64,000 nt of DNA from Punica granatum (Eukaryota > Streptophyta > Magnoliopsida > Myrtales > Lythraceae): contig NC_045128.1 in the NCBI RefSeq assembly GCF_007655135.1, positions 36,488,811 through 36,552,810 of the forward strand, given 5' to 3'. The position numbers and the translations under genes are program-made. A model generated the notes under the pieces. The model saw only the letters and a program-made list of their open reading frames with translations. It searched no databases and was not told the DNA's origin. Each line of letters starts with the position of its first letter. Within the stretch, counting starts at the first letter, position 1. Positions 48,294 through 59,566 of this stretch are shown here, one piece after another.

Positions 48294-49744
48294 ATGTCAA
48301 AAAGGAAGAACGCCGGGGACAATCCAAAGAAAGAAGGTCGAGAGTCTTGGACTCCTGTAATGGATGACATGTTGATTGACGCATTTTTGCATCAACATTA
48401 TATAGGAAATAGAGTGAATGGAACTTTCACGACATTCGCATATGATGATATAATGAAAGAGCTAAATTCTAAGGTTAACAAGAATTTAGCAAAAGAAAAT
48501 ATAAAAATTCGCTGGGAGATCCTAAAAGCAAATTTTGCCAAGTGCTATGACCTTGTTAAGAATGGATTAAGCGGATATACTTGGGATCCCAACACCAATA
48601 TGTGGACTGCAAAGCCTGAAGTTTGGGAGAAATTAATAGAGGTAGATTGTTTCTATTTTATCAATAAAATAAAAATAAAAATGCATATATAATCTGTTCT
48701 TAATCTTTTTCTTCTTATTGTGGTAGGCACGCCATCACGCTAAAGAATGGATGACCAAGCCTATCCCAAACTATAATAAGATGGTGAGACTGAAGAGCAT
48801 GCCAAAACAACAAAAGAGATGAAAAAGTGCCAATCCTCCATGACTGAAGAAGTGTTCGAGGATACTATCAAGGGAATCGATAGCTTGGTTGCTGAAAAGG
48901 AAGTGACAATTGACCCTCTTGAACAAGAACAAGAAATGCACTCTCGTACTCCACACGGTGCAAATAGTTCAAAGACAAAGAAAGCTAAGAAAACCAAAGA
49001 GGATAAGGAAGTCATCACAATAACAAATAAGATTTCATAACACGAAAATATCGAATAACTTCTTACTAGTTTTGTCAAAATAAGCTCGTCCTAATAAGTA
49101 TATCGTGACAAAATAACGTTTGGTCATAATATCTTATAATTTAGGGTGACAAACATATTTTCATGATAAAATATAATTGTCACATTATATAAGGTTAATT
49201 GTAACAGTCCTTGTGTCACAATATATGAAAATATGTATATATATAATGTTAGTTATTGTGTGAACACTTGGTTTGTGGCACTTACCTAATATCAAAAATA
49301 TGTATATACATATAGATATATATGTATCTATATACATATAAAGTATATGCATTATGAGATTTCATTACCTTTTTATCACAATATACTTCTCTTATGACTA
49401 AATTTCTTTTGTAATAAGAGAATTTGTCACAACATACAAAACTTCTTGTAGTGCATAGTCATTGGAGAAGCAATAGACAATGTTGCTGAGGCAATAAGAG
49501 TGGGAATGTGGCTATACGAGAGGGGAATGAGGTTTCTAAAGGATGCTAAACGTCTGTCTGTTAAGGAGGATGAAGTTTACTTTCTTTTGGAGAAGATAGG
49601 AATTGGAGCTGAATGTATTACTCAAGCTTATATTTACCTTCTCAAGCATCCGGAGATGTTGAGGGTAGTACTTTGTTGTCCATTGGAGAAGCAAAGGAAA
49701 GTGGTCATGGAAATGGTGTTCAATCCTTGGCCTCCCGGTCACTA
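48294..49744 (+). pseudogene. Harbinger Myb/SANT-like partner protein, copy 2
   Basis: The first exon (ATG 48,294 to donor at about 48,641) is open for 116 codons: MSKRKNAGDNPKKEGRESW, WDPNTNMWTAKPEVWEKLIE. CAA is kept where copy 1 has a stop. The next block (from about 48,728: ARHHAKEWMTKPIPNYNK) ends at TGA 48,820, as in copy 1. MKKCQSSMTEEVFEDT follows in another frame, and the C-terminal FLLEKIGIGAECITQ lies beyond the CACTA-like MITE (49,455-49,744). It is less damaged than copy 1 but lacks a complete transposase beside it. Confidence 0.7.
49041..49453. mobile_element. CACTA-like MITE, copy 2
   Basis: Duplicate of 16,744-17,128, at the same position relative to the Myb/SANT blocks, with an expanded tatatgtatctatata tract near 49,300-49,335. 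Confidence 0.5.
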
Positions 49745-49777
49745 AATATGCTTGATCTCCTTATTTCTAGTCATATT

Positions 49778-50714
49778 TGAGAAGTTTGGAACAATCCAAC
49801 TTAATTTCATTGATGATGATCGAATCAATAAATAAGCGAAGAGCCTTTACATGAAAAGGAAACTAATTATTCCTATGTGACTAATATCTATGATTACTAT
49901 ATATGTTACAAGATGCCTATTATACATGGATACTATCCTTAATACTCCCCCTCAAGTTGGAGCATGTGGATTACGAATGCCCAACTTGGAAATAATAAAA
50001 CGAAAGCGATCTCAACCCAATGCCTTGGTGAAGATATCTGCCAATTGAAGTCGCGTGGGCAGATGGTCGGTAGTCACAAGTCCCTTCTTGATGTGCTCAC
50101 GAACAAAGTGACAGTTGATCTCAATGTGCTTTCTTCGTTCTTGAAAAACAGAATTGGCTGCAATGTGTAGTGCAGCTTGATTATCACAAAATAGGTGAGT
50201 CGGTGTCGCCACCTATATCCCAATAGAAGATAGAAGACTTTGTAACTAGACGATCTTGCTAACAACTGCCATCATTGCTCGATACTCTGCTTCTGCAAAT
50301 GAACGAGAGACTGCTGTTTGTTTCTTCGTCTTCCATGAAACCGAGCACCCTCCTAGCGTAATAAAATATCCCTTGATAGAACGACGAGTCAAGGGACAAC
50401 TCGCCCAGTTCGAATCACATAAAACTTCAAGTTCGAGACATGTAGCCCGTAGAAAGATCCCTTGACCGAGAGATTGCTTCAAGTAATGAAGAACTCGCAT
50501 AGCAGCATCCCAATGATCCTGGTGAGGCTCATTCATAAACTGAGCCAAGATGTGTAGAGAATAGATGATTTCTGGCCTTGTAATGGTCAGATAGATAAGT
50601 CTCCCAATCAGCCGTCTGTACTTGCTAGGATCCGATAGTAAATCACTAGAACTCGTGGAAAGTCGATGACGCTGCTCCATGGGGAAAGATGATGGTCGCG
50701 ATGCCAACATTCCA
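49778..50714 (-). mobile_element. Copia A second copy, 3' end only (truncated)
   Basis: It comprises the 3' LTR (49,778-49,944), polypurine tract, RNase H and the end of reverse transcriptase. The minus-strand frame 50,710-50,246 reads MLASRPSSFPMEQRHRLS through to WKTKKQTAVSRS, with ASCPLTRRSIKGYFIT in between. It shares the ATATT target duplication position with copia A, so it is a duplicate of that insertion rather than a new one. It breaks at 50,714 into unrelated sequence. Confidence 0.92.
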
Positions 50715-51594
50715 GCAATGCTCAGGAGGCCTAGACGCGTTGTGCAGTTCAGTCCGACGATTTCACATTAAGCCTTGGAGTGTGTACCACTATGTAGCGC
50801 AGGCATCTGACGTCAAGTTTCCGTAAAAAAGACCTCCGGATATAGATTTTCATCGAAAACGGTTTTTTCTACTCCTCGGAGGTTACTCGGGAAACTGAAA
50901 AGGATTTTGCTGTGTATTTTGCCCAATTGCGTCTGTCCGCTGGAGTTTTTGGGGCAATACAGTGTCAACTTCGCTCGCCGTAGTTCTGTGAGACTAGTCT
51001 TCGGTTATGCTTTTCCGAAGAAGGGTATGCCCGTTTTGCCATTCGGAAGTCATTTGAAGTGTCTGCGTGACTTCCAGGGGACAATCTGAAGCAATGCTCA
51101 TGCTCTGTATGCTTGTGAGACATGGCCAAATCTGACATTTGGAATTAACTTTTCTCTGAGAAACCGACATTTTTGAACTTCCACTGAAAAGTTGTATGTA
51201 TACAGAAAATTATTCTGTATAGAGCAGATGATTTGCGAAATGCGCTTATAAACACTTTTCATCTGTTTGGCAATGATGCGGATTTTTGGAGTCCAATATT
51301 GACTATTTTCTGACAGTCGAGCGAACTATCGAAAAATAGCACTATTCGTGTGAACTCTGGAAATGCCAGTTTTGGATATTGTTGGGCTCTCTGGTCACTC
51401 TGTTGGCTTCTGATGACCAAGGCCGTTCTTCTGTCGTGGGCATATGTCATCTGCTCGATTTTGTTGACTTGAGGTGAATAGTAATTTTCTTGCTCTGTTG
51501 GGCCTTTCAACTGCATCCACACTCGAGTCATGGCATTGTATGCTGTCAATGAACCTTGTTTCTTTGATAAACCAAAATGGGGTGCTGACACTCT
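50715..51594. other. Unclassified sequence at the rearrangement breakpoint
   Basis: Base composition is more balanced than in the neighbours, and a minus-strand frame (51,591-51,259; MSAPHFGLSKKQGSLTAYNA...) is open for 110 codons. The word gaagcaatgctca occurs at 51,089 and nearly so at 50,714. It looks like part of a long LTR or an untranslated retroelement region, but I could not identify coding domains. Confidence 0.35.
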
Positions 51595-51940
51595 TCATTA
51601 TCTACAATTAAACAAGGAACAGTAAAACAGTTGACAACATGAACAAGGACAAAGAACTTACCCTGGATAAGATGTCACGATCACGGAATTTTGATACAGA
51701 CAATGACAACTGCAAGCAGGCGCCAAAAATACATCTACTAGTATCAGTAGTAGTAATAAATGAAACAACTGAAGTAAGCAAAAAGAATGGAGTGAGTCGA
51801 GCTAGACTTATAATAATAGATGCAGAATTCAATGTTTACGTGGGAAACAGTACATCCTTCCTTTATTTGAGTCGAAACTCGAAAGTGTATTAGGAAGGGC
51901 TAATAGCATATTCAGCAAAAGACAAAACCTAAGTGTTTCT
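51595..51940 (+). repeat. Direct repeat pair, left copy
   Basis: About 345 bases (ctacaattaaacaaggaaca ... aagacaaaacc) recur at 52,430-52,765. On the minus strand the segment contains an exon-like word ending at a strong donor (CTTATCCAG|GTAAGTTC) near 51,661-51,670. The two copies bracket the FG fragment. Confidence 0.85.
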
Positions 51941-52150
51941 GCTTCGTTCGGTACAGCTTCGGCTTCCTGCTCGCCCTTGTTTGGGATGGCATCCTCTGCC
52001 GCTAGCACCACCACTTCCCTTCAAGGGACGTCATTGTCTGCTGCTTCTAGACCATCTCCGTTTGGTGCACCCGCTTCCACTTCTGCTTCCGCGTCCGCCT
52101 CATCCGCGTTCGGGTCAGCTCCATCCACTATAAGCTCTCCCTCTCCGCAT
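51930..52150 (+). pseudogene. FG-nucleoporin-like coding fragment (possibly NUP62 N-terminal part)
   Basis: The plus-strand frame reads SASFGTASAS, LFGMASSAAS, SPFGAPASTS and SSAFGSAPST, a Ser/Ala/Thr-rich stretch with four FG dipeptides at regular spacing. This is the look of the intrinsically disordered FG domain that fills the nuclear pore channel. No helical domain follows; the frame runs into a 280-bp inverted repeat. Given the NUP62 C-terminal relic at 1,960-2,566, it may be the missing half of that gene, but FG sequences are too simple to prove it. Confidence 0.45.
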
Positions 52151-52425
52151 GGGATTCATGGGTCCAAAGGAACCACTTCTTTGATTTTCATGGTAAGTTG
52201 TGTAGGTGCTCTCTCGGTTGAACAATCGACCATAATTGCGATATATCTAGAACAACATGAAAGGAACCGACTATAGTTTTTCCTATTGCCAATCGGTCAG
52301 GTTAGCCTGCCCAAGCTGAAGCATAGTTGCGAATCTGAACAGTGAACACTACATACTTATAATTAATTAAATATACAAACCAAAGTTGTTTGATGAGTGG
52401 TTGATAACAGACCAAACTATCTTCA
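52147..52425 (-). repeat. Inverted repeat partner of 43,922-44,200
   Basis: About 280 bases match the left partner in reverse orientation. It lies between the FG fragment and the second 345-bp direct repeat. Confidence 0.9.
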
Positions 52426-52768
52426 TTGTCTACAATTAAACAAGGAACAGTAAAACAATTGGCGACATGAACAAGGACAGAGAACTTACCCTGGATAAGA
52501 TGTCACGATCACGAAATTTTGATGCAGACAATGACAACTGCAAGCAGGCGCCAAAAATACATCTACTAGTATCAGTCGTAGTAATAAATGAAACAACTGA
52601 AGTAAGCAAAAAGAATGGAGTGAGTAGAGCTAGACTTATAATAATAGATGCAAAATTCAATGTTTACGTGGGAAACAGTACATCCTTCCTTTATTTGAGT
52701 CAAAACTCGAAAGTGTATTAGGAAGGGCTAACACATATTAAGCAAAAGACAAAACTCAACTGTTTCTA
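52424..52768 (+). repeat. Direct repeat pair, right copy
   Basis: Matches 51,595-51,940 with a few changes, including the exon-like word and GTAAGTTC donor on the minus strand. Beyond it, 52,770-53,090 is AT-rich with a (TA)n run at 53,005-53,030 and no gene. Confidence 0.85.
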
Positions 52769-53003
52769 TTTGAGTTTTTTGTATTCGGACTCTACAGAGA
52801 ATGGACGGAAGGAGACGGCATGTTAGATTAGGGAAGATTTTGAAACTTTGTGTTTTTTTAGAAAATTTTTAAAGTTCCTGCTAGATTAGAGATTCCTACC
52901 TTTAATCTACCTAAAAAAAAAGTCAAATTATTCTCGGCATTAGTTTCCTTGCCTCATAAGAAATTTGACAGTCTTTCCTTAGTATACCAAAGGTAAATGT
53001 GTG

Positions 53004-53035
<32 letters not shown>

Positions 53036-53091
53036 GGAATTATATTTTCAAAAATGTTAATTGAATTATATGATTTATAGGATGACACTTC

Positions 53092-55560
53092 TCAAATAGA
53101 GATATATACAAGGGAAATGGAAGATACAACTTGTATTGAGTTTCGTGATAATACGCGAAAGTCATTATCATGCACGGCAGCCATTTATTTAATGGCTAAC
53201 CAATAATAGTTAGCTTAACCGAACCGAACTGGCAGGCGTTAGCATCACCGGGGCCCGCCACAAAACTGCCTGTCTTTGCTGGTTGCCATATTTAGTATTT
53301 ACGTCCACGCGTGGTTTTTGATAATTACAGCATACGGTTTTGCATGAAAAGTTGCATACTGCAAATTATAGCAGACCTACATAGAGAAAGTTGAAAATGT
53401 GCATACACGAAAGCACGTGAACTCGTTTTCATAGACGGGAATTGTTCTCCATCATTAATCCAACAGAGGGATTTATATGGTTTTATGAGAGGAAGAAGAA
53501 AAAGGGAAAAAGCCAAGCAGCTTTTAATTTAATTTCTTATCAGCCTTTGACGTTCAATAAAAAATCAAGCTGCTCAACTGAAATTGAAAACGAAGGAGAA
53601 GAGAGAAAAAATATGTATATGTATATATATATACACATAATATGTATATACATAAACAATTTTAGTTTTACACTGAAGCAACGCCCACTGCAATGCCGCA
53701 CACACTTTAGCCTCTGATATCCCTTGTCCTTGGCTGGCCGAGCCTCGCAAGGGCTTGTGCTTTGTTGCCGAGTTGGTTCCCCCCACTATTGCCGGTGCTT
53801 CCTAGCGAGAACTACACTCGGAGGATGTGGATGGTGATAGTATGTGGCCACCGCCACCTTCCTCCCAATGGGCATTGTCGGCAAGGTCTTGAAGAAGGCT
53901 CCAGTGATCCAGTCTCTAGTTCGGCTCGTCGCTACTGGGCGGTTATTAATCGCCATCAATTTCGCCTCGAGTTGGATTTATGACCGTCGTGCAATCTACA
54001 AAACTAAGCTGTTATGGATCAAACTATCTTGGGACCTGATTGTAATAAAGAAGGAATACTGGGGGAAAGTGTGAGAAATAGATAACTAGTTGGAGTACTT
54101 TTAATTGTTCAGACTTAGTTAGTTACGCAAGTGGAGGTGATTGTGCGATGGTATCATCAGCCCACACATAAAAGGGCTTATGATATAAGAGGCAGATATC
54201 CATATATGAGAAAACTCTGAAAATTAATTATTGTCCTTGGTCTCTTTCTCTCGCCCTCTATTTGAGATTTCTCCTCCTATTTCCCTACCTCTCTGGATAT
54301 GCCTACCCCCTTTTCAGTTTAGTTCATAACTAGTTGCAGCACAAAAGGTTGATCTAATGATTAGACGAGGTCGAGACGGATCTTGAGGGAGTAGCAGTAA
54401 GAATTACACTTAGAATTTCCAGTGGAATAGACTACTTGATCAATCATGCTTTCATTCTTCACCGTTAGTTTCAACTCAGCCACGCAGTATTGTTCTCCAT
54501 TATCCTCAAGTCAGCCACGCATTATATTGATATTAGTCAAGTGTCAGTCTGGTTTACCCATCCTGTGCGTTGCAGGGATGGATCCGAGGGAATAAGTCTG
54601 GCTAAATCTAGATATAACTTGATAACCAAAAGAAAAGAAAAAAAGCGACAACATGTCGAACCACACAAGATTGGCCTCATTAGGCTACATCAAGTCCTAC
54701 TGAGGCCTAATGTGGATGGTCCCCTGATTGCTTCTTTTCTAATGCTCAACCTTATCACTGATGAAAGGGTAGCTTGGTGATTGTCTGATCAACAACTAGA
54801 TCATTCTAGCAATTTAGATGAACTCGAGAGACATATTCTAAATTTAGGCACGGGATAGACTAACCTAAGATTAATTCGATTTGGAAAACATGATTAATTT
54901 GTGAGAGGATTAGGAATAATCAATTACCTTAGGTAGCCAATTAGGATTCAATTATAAATGGTCCCCACTAGTCGGTTGCTTAGGAATAGTATAGTCGATT
55001 TGATACATGGGGATACGTTCTCGTAGCTATCGGAAGTCGTGCGAGATACATATATGTATATACAATAACAAATATGCAATAACATGTACACCGTAACAAT
55101 AACAAATATGCAAATATGTGAGTACATACATGTATATACATATACATAAATATGTATCTTCATGAACAATTTTAGTTACATACTGCCGCAATGCCCACTA
55201 CAAGGCTGCACACAATTTAGCTTTTTGTCATAATCAATTTTTGATGTATGTAATTATATGCCTCAGTTAAGCTTGCTCTAAGTAGTCTTGTGAGAATTCG
55301 TCAATATCTGATTCCATGAGAAGTAACTAGCTTGCATAATTAATCGGCCATCTAAATATATTCATATATATATATATATATATATGCACATACATATAGT
55401 ATACACATCATGGCTTAGGACCGGAATAGTCATCTTTTCCAAATTAATTCTCACAATAGTTCTCCTCAAAAACTATTTCCAGTCCCTTAACTTTTTGATT
55501 TGTTTCATTTAAATCCATCTTTAATTAAGGTCATTTATTTATTAGAATGAATGAAAATTT
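53092..55560 (-). repeat. Unit U repeat, copy 5 (inverted)
   Basis: Inverted equivalent of 23,930-26,430, including the gene-fragment exon and the (TA)n tract at about 55,365-55,385. Confidence 0.85.
53762..54074 (+). pseudogene. Unrecognised gene fragment, copy 5 (second exon only)
   Basis: Two overlapping frames read ENYTRRMWMVIV and FLPMGIVGKVLKKAPVIQS followed by LVRLVATGRLLIAI, so a one-base shift separates them. The second frame stays open through FASSWIYDRRAIYKT and is the longest surviving version of this exon. It is a hydrophobic, membrane-segment-like sequence. The family is not recognised. Confidence 0.45.
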
Positions 55561-56724
55561 GGATTGACCGCTGGATGTGTATTATTTTCCATGGATGCAA
55601 GTACCAATGCTAGCATAGCTTGTTCCTTTTTGTATATGGCGATCCTAGTAATTCTTGAGATTCTTGATATTGTGTACGTGCGCTTGCTTCCCTAATTTCT
55701 TTGGCTATTTTGTAAAGTCACTATACATAAAAAAAAGATAGTGAAGTCACAATTCCATATATATATATATATATATGTTGAAAATTGAAATTCTTTGATG
55801 TTCATTAATAAAAATATAAATCAATTGTTTGAATTAAAAGTGAGCGTGTCATAATTTATGTACTTTGTTTTTTTTTTCTTTTTGTCCATGCTATAGATGC
55901 ACAGGTTCGCATTCATATGGTAAGCACGATCGGATGTAAAGTACTAATGATAAATGTACACATGCTTATAATAAAATAATAAAAGAAAAAGACAAATGTA
56001 CACGATACATAGCTATAGGCTATATATTGCTATATGTAATATAAGCATGAATTGTGTGTTGCACTTGGTAAACTGTCCTCCGTGTAGGCAGAGTGTCCCC
56101 ACAAATCAAGGATATTAAAATCCCATTGTGACAATGGTAAGTTGAAATCTAGAACAAGAATGATTCTCATGCTAAGACTGAAAACATCTTAAGGTTCTCA
56201 CCTACATGTTATCCTGTACTTTATTAGGTAATTGAGAAGGACCAAAACAAAGAGAATGATTGGAAATGGATTAATCACGTAAAAAGACATGATCTTTGTA
56301 CTTTTTTCTCAATATAGCACGACATTTAAAAAATAGTACGGAACGACACGGTCTTTTACACTTTTTTTTTCTAAATATAACATGACCTTTAAAGAATAGG
56401 AAAGAAATGCACGACATTTGCAATTTTCCTATCACTATGTTTGGATAGGTTTGAGTAAAGGGTTAGGAGGGTTTCAGAGTGGGAGGGATTTAGAGGGTTA
56501 CGGAGATTTAGGAGGGGAAGGATTTGGAGGTTTTTTAAAAGGGTTTAAAAAATCTTGTTTGGTTAAAGGGTTTGGAGGGTTTTGGAGTTTTTCTATAATT
56601 TTTTATGTAGACTATTGTGCCCTCATGATCAATCAAAGACAAAAGAAAGAAAAACAACTGTTATATGCAACCAAGCTACATACCGGACCTTTTTTTTTTG
56701 GCTGAGTAAGCTACGTACCAGACA

Positions 56725-59040
56725 TAGGGATAATCGATTTCGGGTACCCTATTTTTTTCATGATATCCGGACCCTATCCAGTAAGGGACCGATTCCAAGA
56801 TTTTGAAATTGAACCCTACCCTGTTGAATCCTGGAACTGAAACCTACCCGGAACCTATATTATACCACATGTTCCGGTTACCCTGTTGGAACCTGTAAAT
56901 TTTTTTCTCTCGCTAAATAAAACTGAAAATATCTCACCCATAATCAGTAATCACGGCAAATATAATATCGACAAAGATTTAGATTAATCCACAACAATAA
57001 AAAGTAATATGTCTCATTAATCCATCCACAAAACTAAATATCCATAATACGATCTCACACAACAAAATGTAATATTTCCTCACAATACGTCCATCATGGA
57101 CTAATACGGTCCATGAACTAAAAAGTTTATCTATCCAAAAGCAGACAAATCACACTTTAATCTTAAGAAAAAATACAGGACTAAAAAAAGATAACTTAGA
57201 GGATCTAATATGATAGGCAGGGGAAGGGAATTGTGAAGTCCCTGACCAACTTTGTCTACTGGATTGTCGAATTCATCAATATCCCTCGTTGCTGCACCAA
57301 TGGAGGAAATTGCCACATTCAGAATGTCTATCACAATGTAGATATGACTCTGCTCAACAAAAAGTTTTGTTTCCTCACAACAGAACCTTAGATTGATCTA
57401 GAACACGAGGATGGAGACTACTTCTTCGAAGCAGGAGCCCAAAAAATAGAGCAAATACATAAAGGCGAACAAAGAATTAACCTAAAGTTTGTTAAGAAGT
57501 AGAACCGACCTGATCAAGTTTTGAAATGGAGCTAAATAATTTTATTAGATTCCCTGATATAAAGTGACAAACATGATTTGATCATCCATGAAAATAGACC
57601 ACCAGATAAGCCACTGGAAGACGACTGGACCACACCCCAGAAGCCAATTGCCCCAGAAGAACATCCGAAAAGGATGTAGATATTAAAAACGAGATATTGA
57701 TTCACCCTTGTCTACCATCCAATTTATTTTAGTGTTTAGCCTCTTAATTTGTGAGAACAGGAACACGTCAGGACCAAAATTAACCCAAACAGAAGGATAT
57801 ATATACTGTGTTGGTAATAAATAGGAGAAACATGAGCTTTTATCTTATCGGATAAAAGCATTTTCTAATTGTGTATAGATATTAAAAACGAGATACTGAT
57901 CACACCAGGAAATATCCAGTCCATTGTGAAGCGTTTGTCTCGTAACTCATGACTCATGAGAACAGTCACATGAAGCTGATCTTAACCAGAATTAACCCAG
58001 ACAAAAGCAAAGACAAGTAAATATATATTCACGTATCGTAATAAAGAGAAGAAAAGTTAGCTTTTCTTCTTAATCTCAGGGACGAAACATTGTGTGGGTG
58101 CAATCCAGAGAAATGCCAAAGAAAGACATTTGATTAATAGCTTTTCTTTTACATGAAGGAATGCCAAAGAAAGATATTCCTCATATATATCGGTAACCAA
58201 ATTATACTATCCATTAATGGTTGGAGATATTCCTCATATTCCTCAAATATTCCAGAGAGAGTCGGAGACAAGAGAGGAGGCAGAATCTCACCGGGAAAGA
58301 GGGCTTCAAGGAGAGTCGGAGACGAGAGGCAAGCGACGGAGAGGAGCTGCAGGGAGTACAGAGCCGATTTAGGGTTTTAATAGAACAGACTAACAGCGGC
58401 TGAGAGGCGATTTATACAAATTGGGTGAGCAGAGGAGTCCAGAGGAGAATCTCACCGGGAAAGAGAGCTTGAAGGAGAGTCGGAGACGAGAGCGACGGAG
58501 AGAGGCCGAAGTCGAGAGTCGAAAACGAGAGCGACGGAGAGGAGGCAGAACAGAAGCTCATCGGGAAATGGGATTATGAGCACACTCGGAGACAAGAGGC
58601 GAGGCTGGCGAGCGACAGAAAGTAGCTGGAGTGGAGAGTCGAAGACTTGAGGCGACTGACGACGGAGATGAGTTGGAGTGGAGATTTGAAGACGAAAGCC
58701 GATTTAGGTTACAGCGGAGACGAAAGCTGAGCAGCATTCCTTCCTTCCTGTCTTCCCGACTGAGACTGAGAATAACTTTACCTTCTTTTCTTTTTTGTTT
58801 TAGTAATTACCATCCGGTTCCGGATACCGGTTCCGGTTCCAGTTCTGGGTACCCTATAGGTTGGAACCGGAACCGGAACCGAATTTCACTGGTTCCTTAT
58901 TTTGATACCTGGACCCTACCCTATTTTCAATACGAGCTACCCGGATCCTACTCTATTTTCAATACGAGCTACCCGGACCCTACCCTACCATGTAGGTTCC
59001 AACCGATTCTGGGTATACTTGGTATCCGTGCACACCCCTA
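56725..59040. mobile_element. hAT-like non-autonomous element, 2.3 kb, 8-bp target duplication
   Basis: The left arm of the inverted duplication shows the empty site (ACCAGACA near 22,776-22,783, read inverted). Here ACCAGACA (56,717-56,724) and ACTAGACA (59,041-59,048) flank 2,316 bases that begin TAGGGATAATCG and end CACACCCCTA. An 8-bp duplication and TAGGG termini fit the hAT superfamily. Subterminal regions carry repeated ACCCTACCC and GGTTCCGG words, and a 36-bp direct repeat lies at about 58,912-58,985. No transposase is visible, so it must have moved with help in trans. Confidence 0.85.
58230..58765 (+). repeat. Internal GC-richer repeats in the hAT-like element
   Basis: Words such as ctcaccgggaaagag, gagagtcggagacgag and agcgacggagagga recur two to four times. 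Short frames (58,153-58,380; 58,631-59,041) cross it but share no recognised domain. The purine-rich, GC-richer base use differs from the flanking DNA and could reflect captured host sequence or internal tandem duplication. Confidence 0.6.
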
Positions 59041-59189
59041 ACTAGACAAATATTATAATTGGATCATTGTATAATTGGACCCTTTTAATTTATAACTAAA
59101 TTTTATAAGCATATACTTATGAAGAAAATGAACTTTTTCACCAGTAAAAAATAAAAAATAAAACAAAACGGTTGGAAATAAAAACACTC

Positions 59190-59236
<47 letters not shown>
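59190..59236 (+). repeat. (AAT)n microsatellite
   Basis: Inverted, longer counterpart of 22,594-22,629, with one ACT interruption near 59,237. Confidence 0.95.
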
Positions 59237-59250
<14 letters not shown>

Positions 59251-59399
59251 CAATAACAATAACCATAATAACCAATTAATAATGTATGCGCACACAATTT
59301 AAAATAAAGAACTGAATCATGAAAGCAAATACACAGGTCAGAGTAGCTCGTACATATGCGAATACTTATTAAAAATAGAAGTTTTCAATCCTTCAATAT

Positions 59400-59566
59400 T
59401 ATTAAGGATAGTATCCATGGATAATAGGCATCTTGTAACATATATAGTAATCATAGATATTAGTCATATTGGAATAATTAGTTTCCTTTTCATGTAAAGG
59501 CTCTCGGCTTATTTATTGATTCGATCATCATCAATAAAATTAAGTTGGATTGTTCCAAACTTCTCA
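59400..59566 (+). repeat. 5' LTR of the third copia A copy
   Basis: It is 167 bp, TATTAAGGATAG...CTTCTCA, the same length as both LTRs of copia A. Confidence 0.95.

Larger units (their letters stand above)
45268..50714 (+). repeat. Segmental duplication, direct part, copy 2
   Basis: It matches 11,186-18,388. It differs by an internal deletion corresponding to about 13,574-15,372, small indels, a longer AT tract near 49,310 and a short coding repeat expansion near 47,985. It ends abruptly inside the copia element at 50,714. Before 47,668 it contains no gene. Confidence 0.9.

Noticed and set aside
51639..51893. 84-codon plus-strand frame repeated at 52,467
   Set aside because: Its repetition is explained by the 345-bp direct duplication. 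No domain is visible, and the minus strand shows a better exon-like signal.
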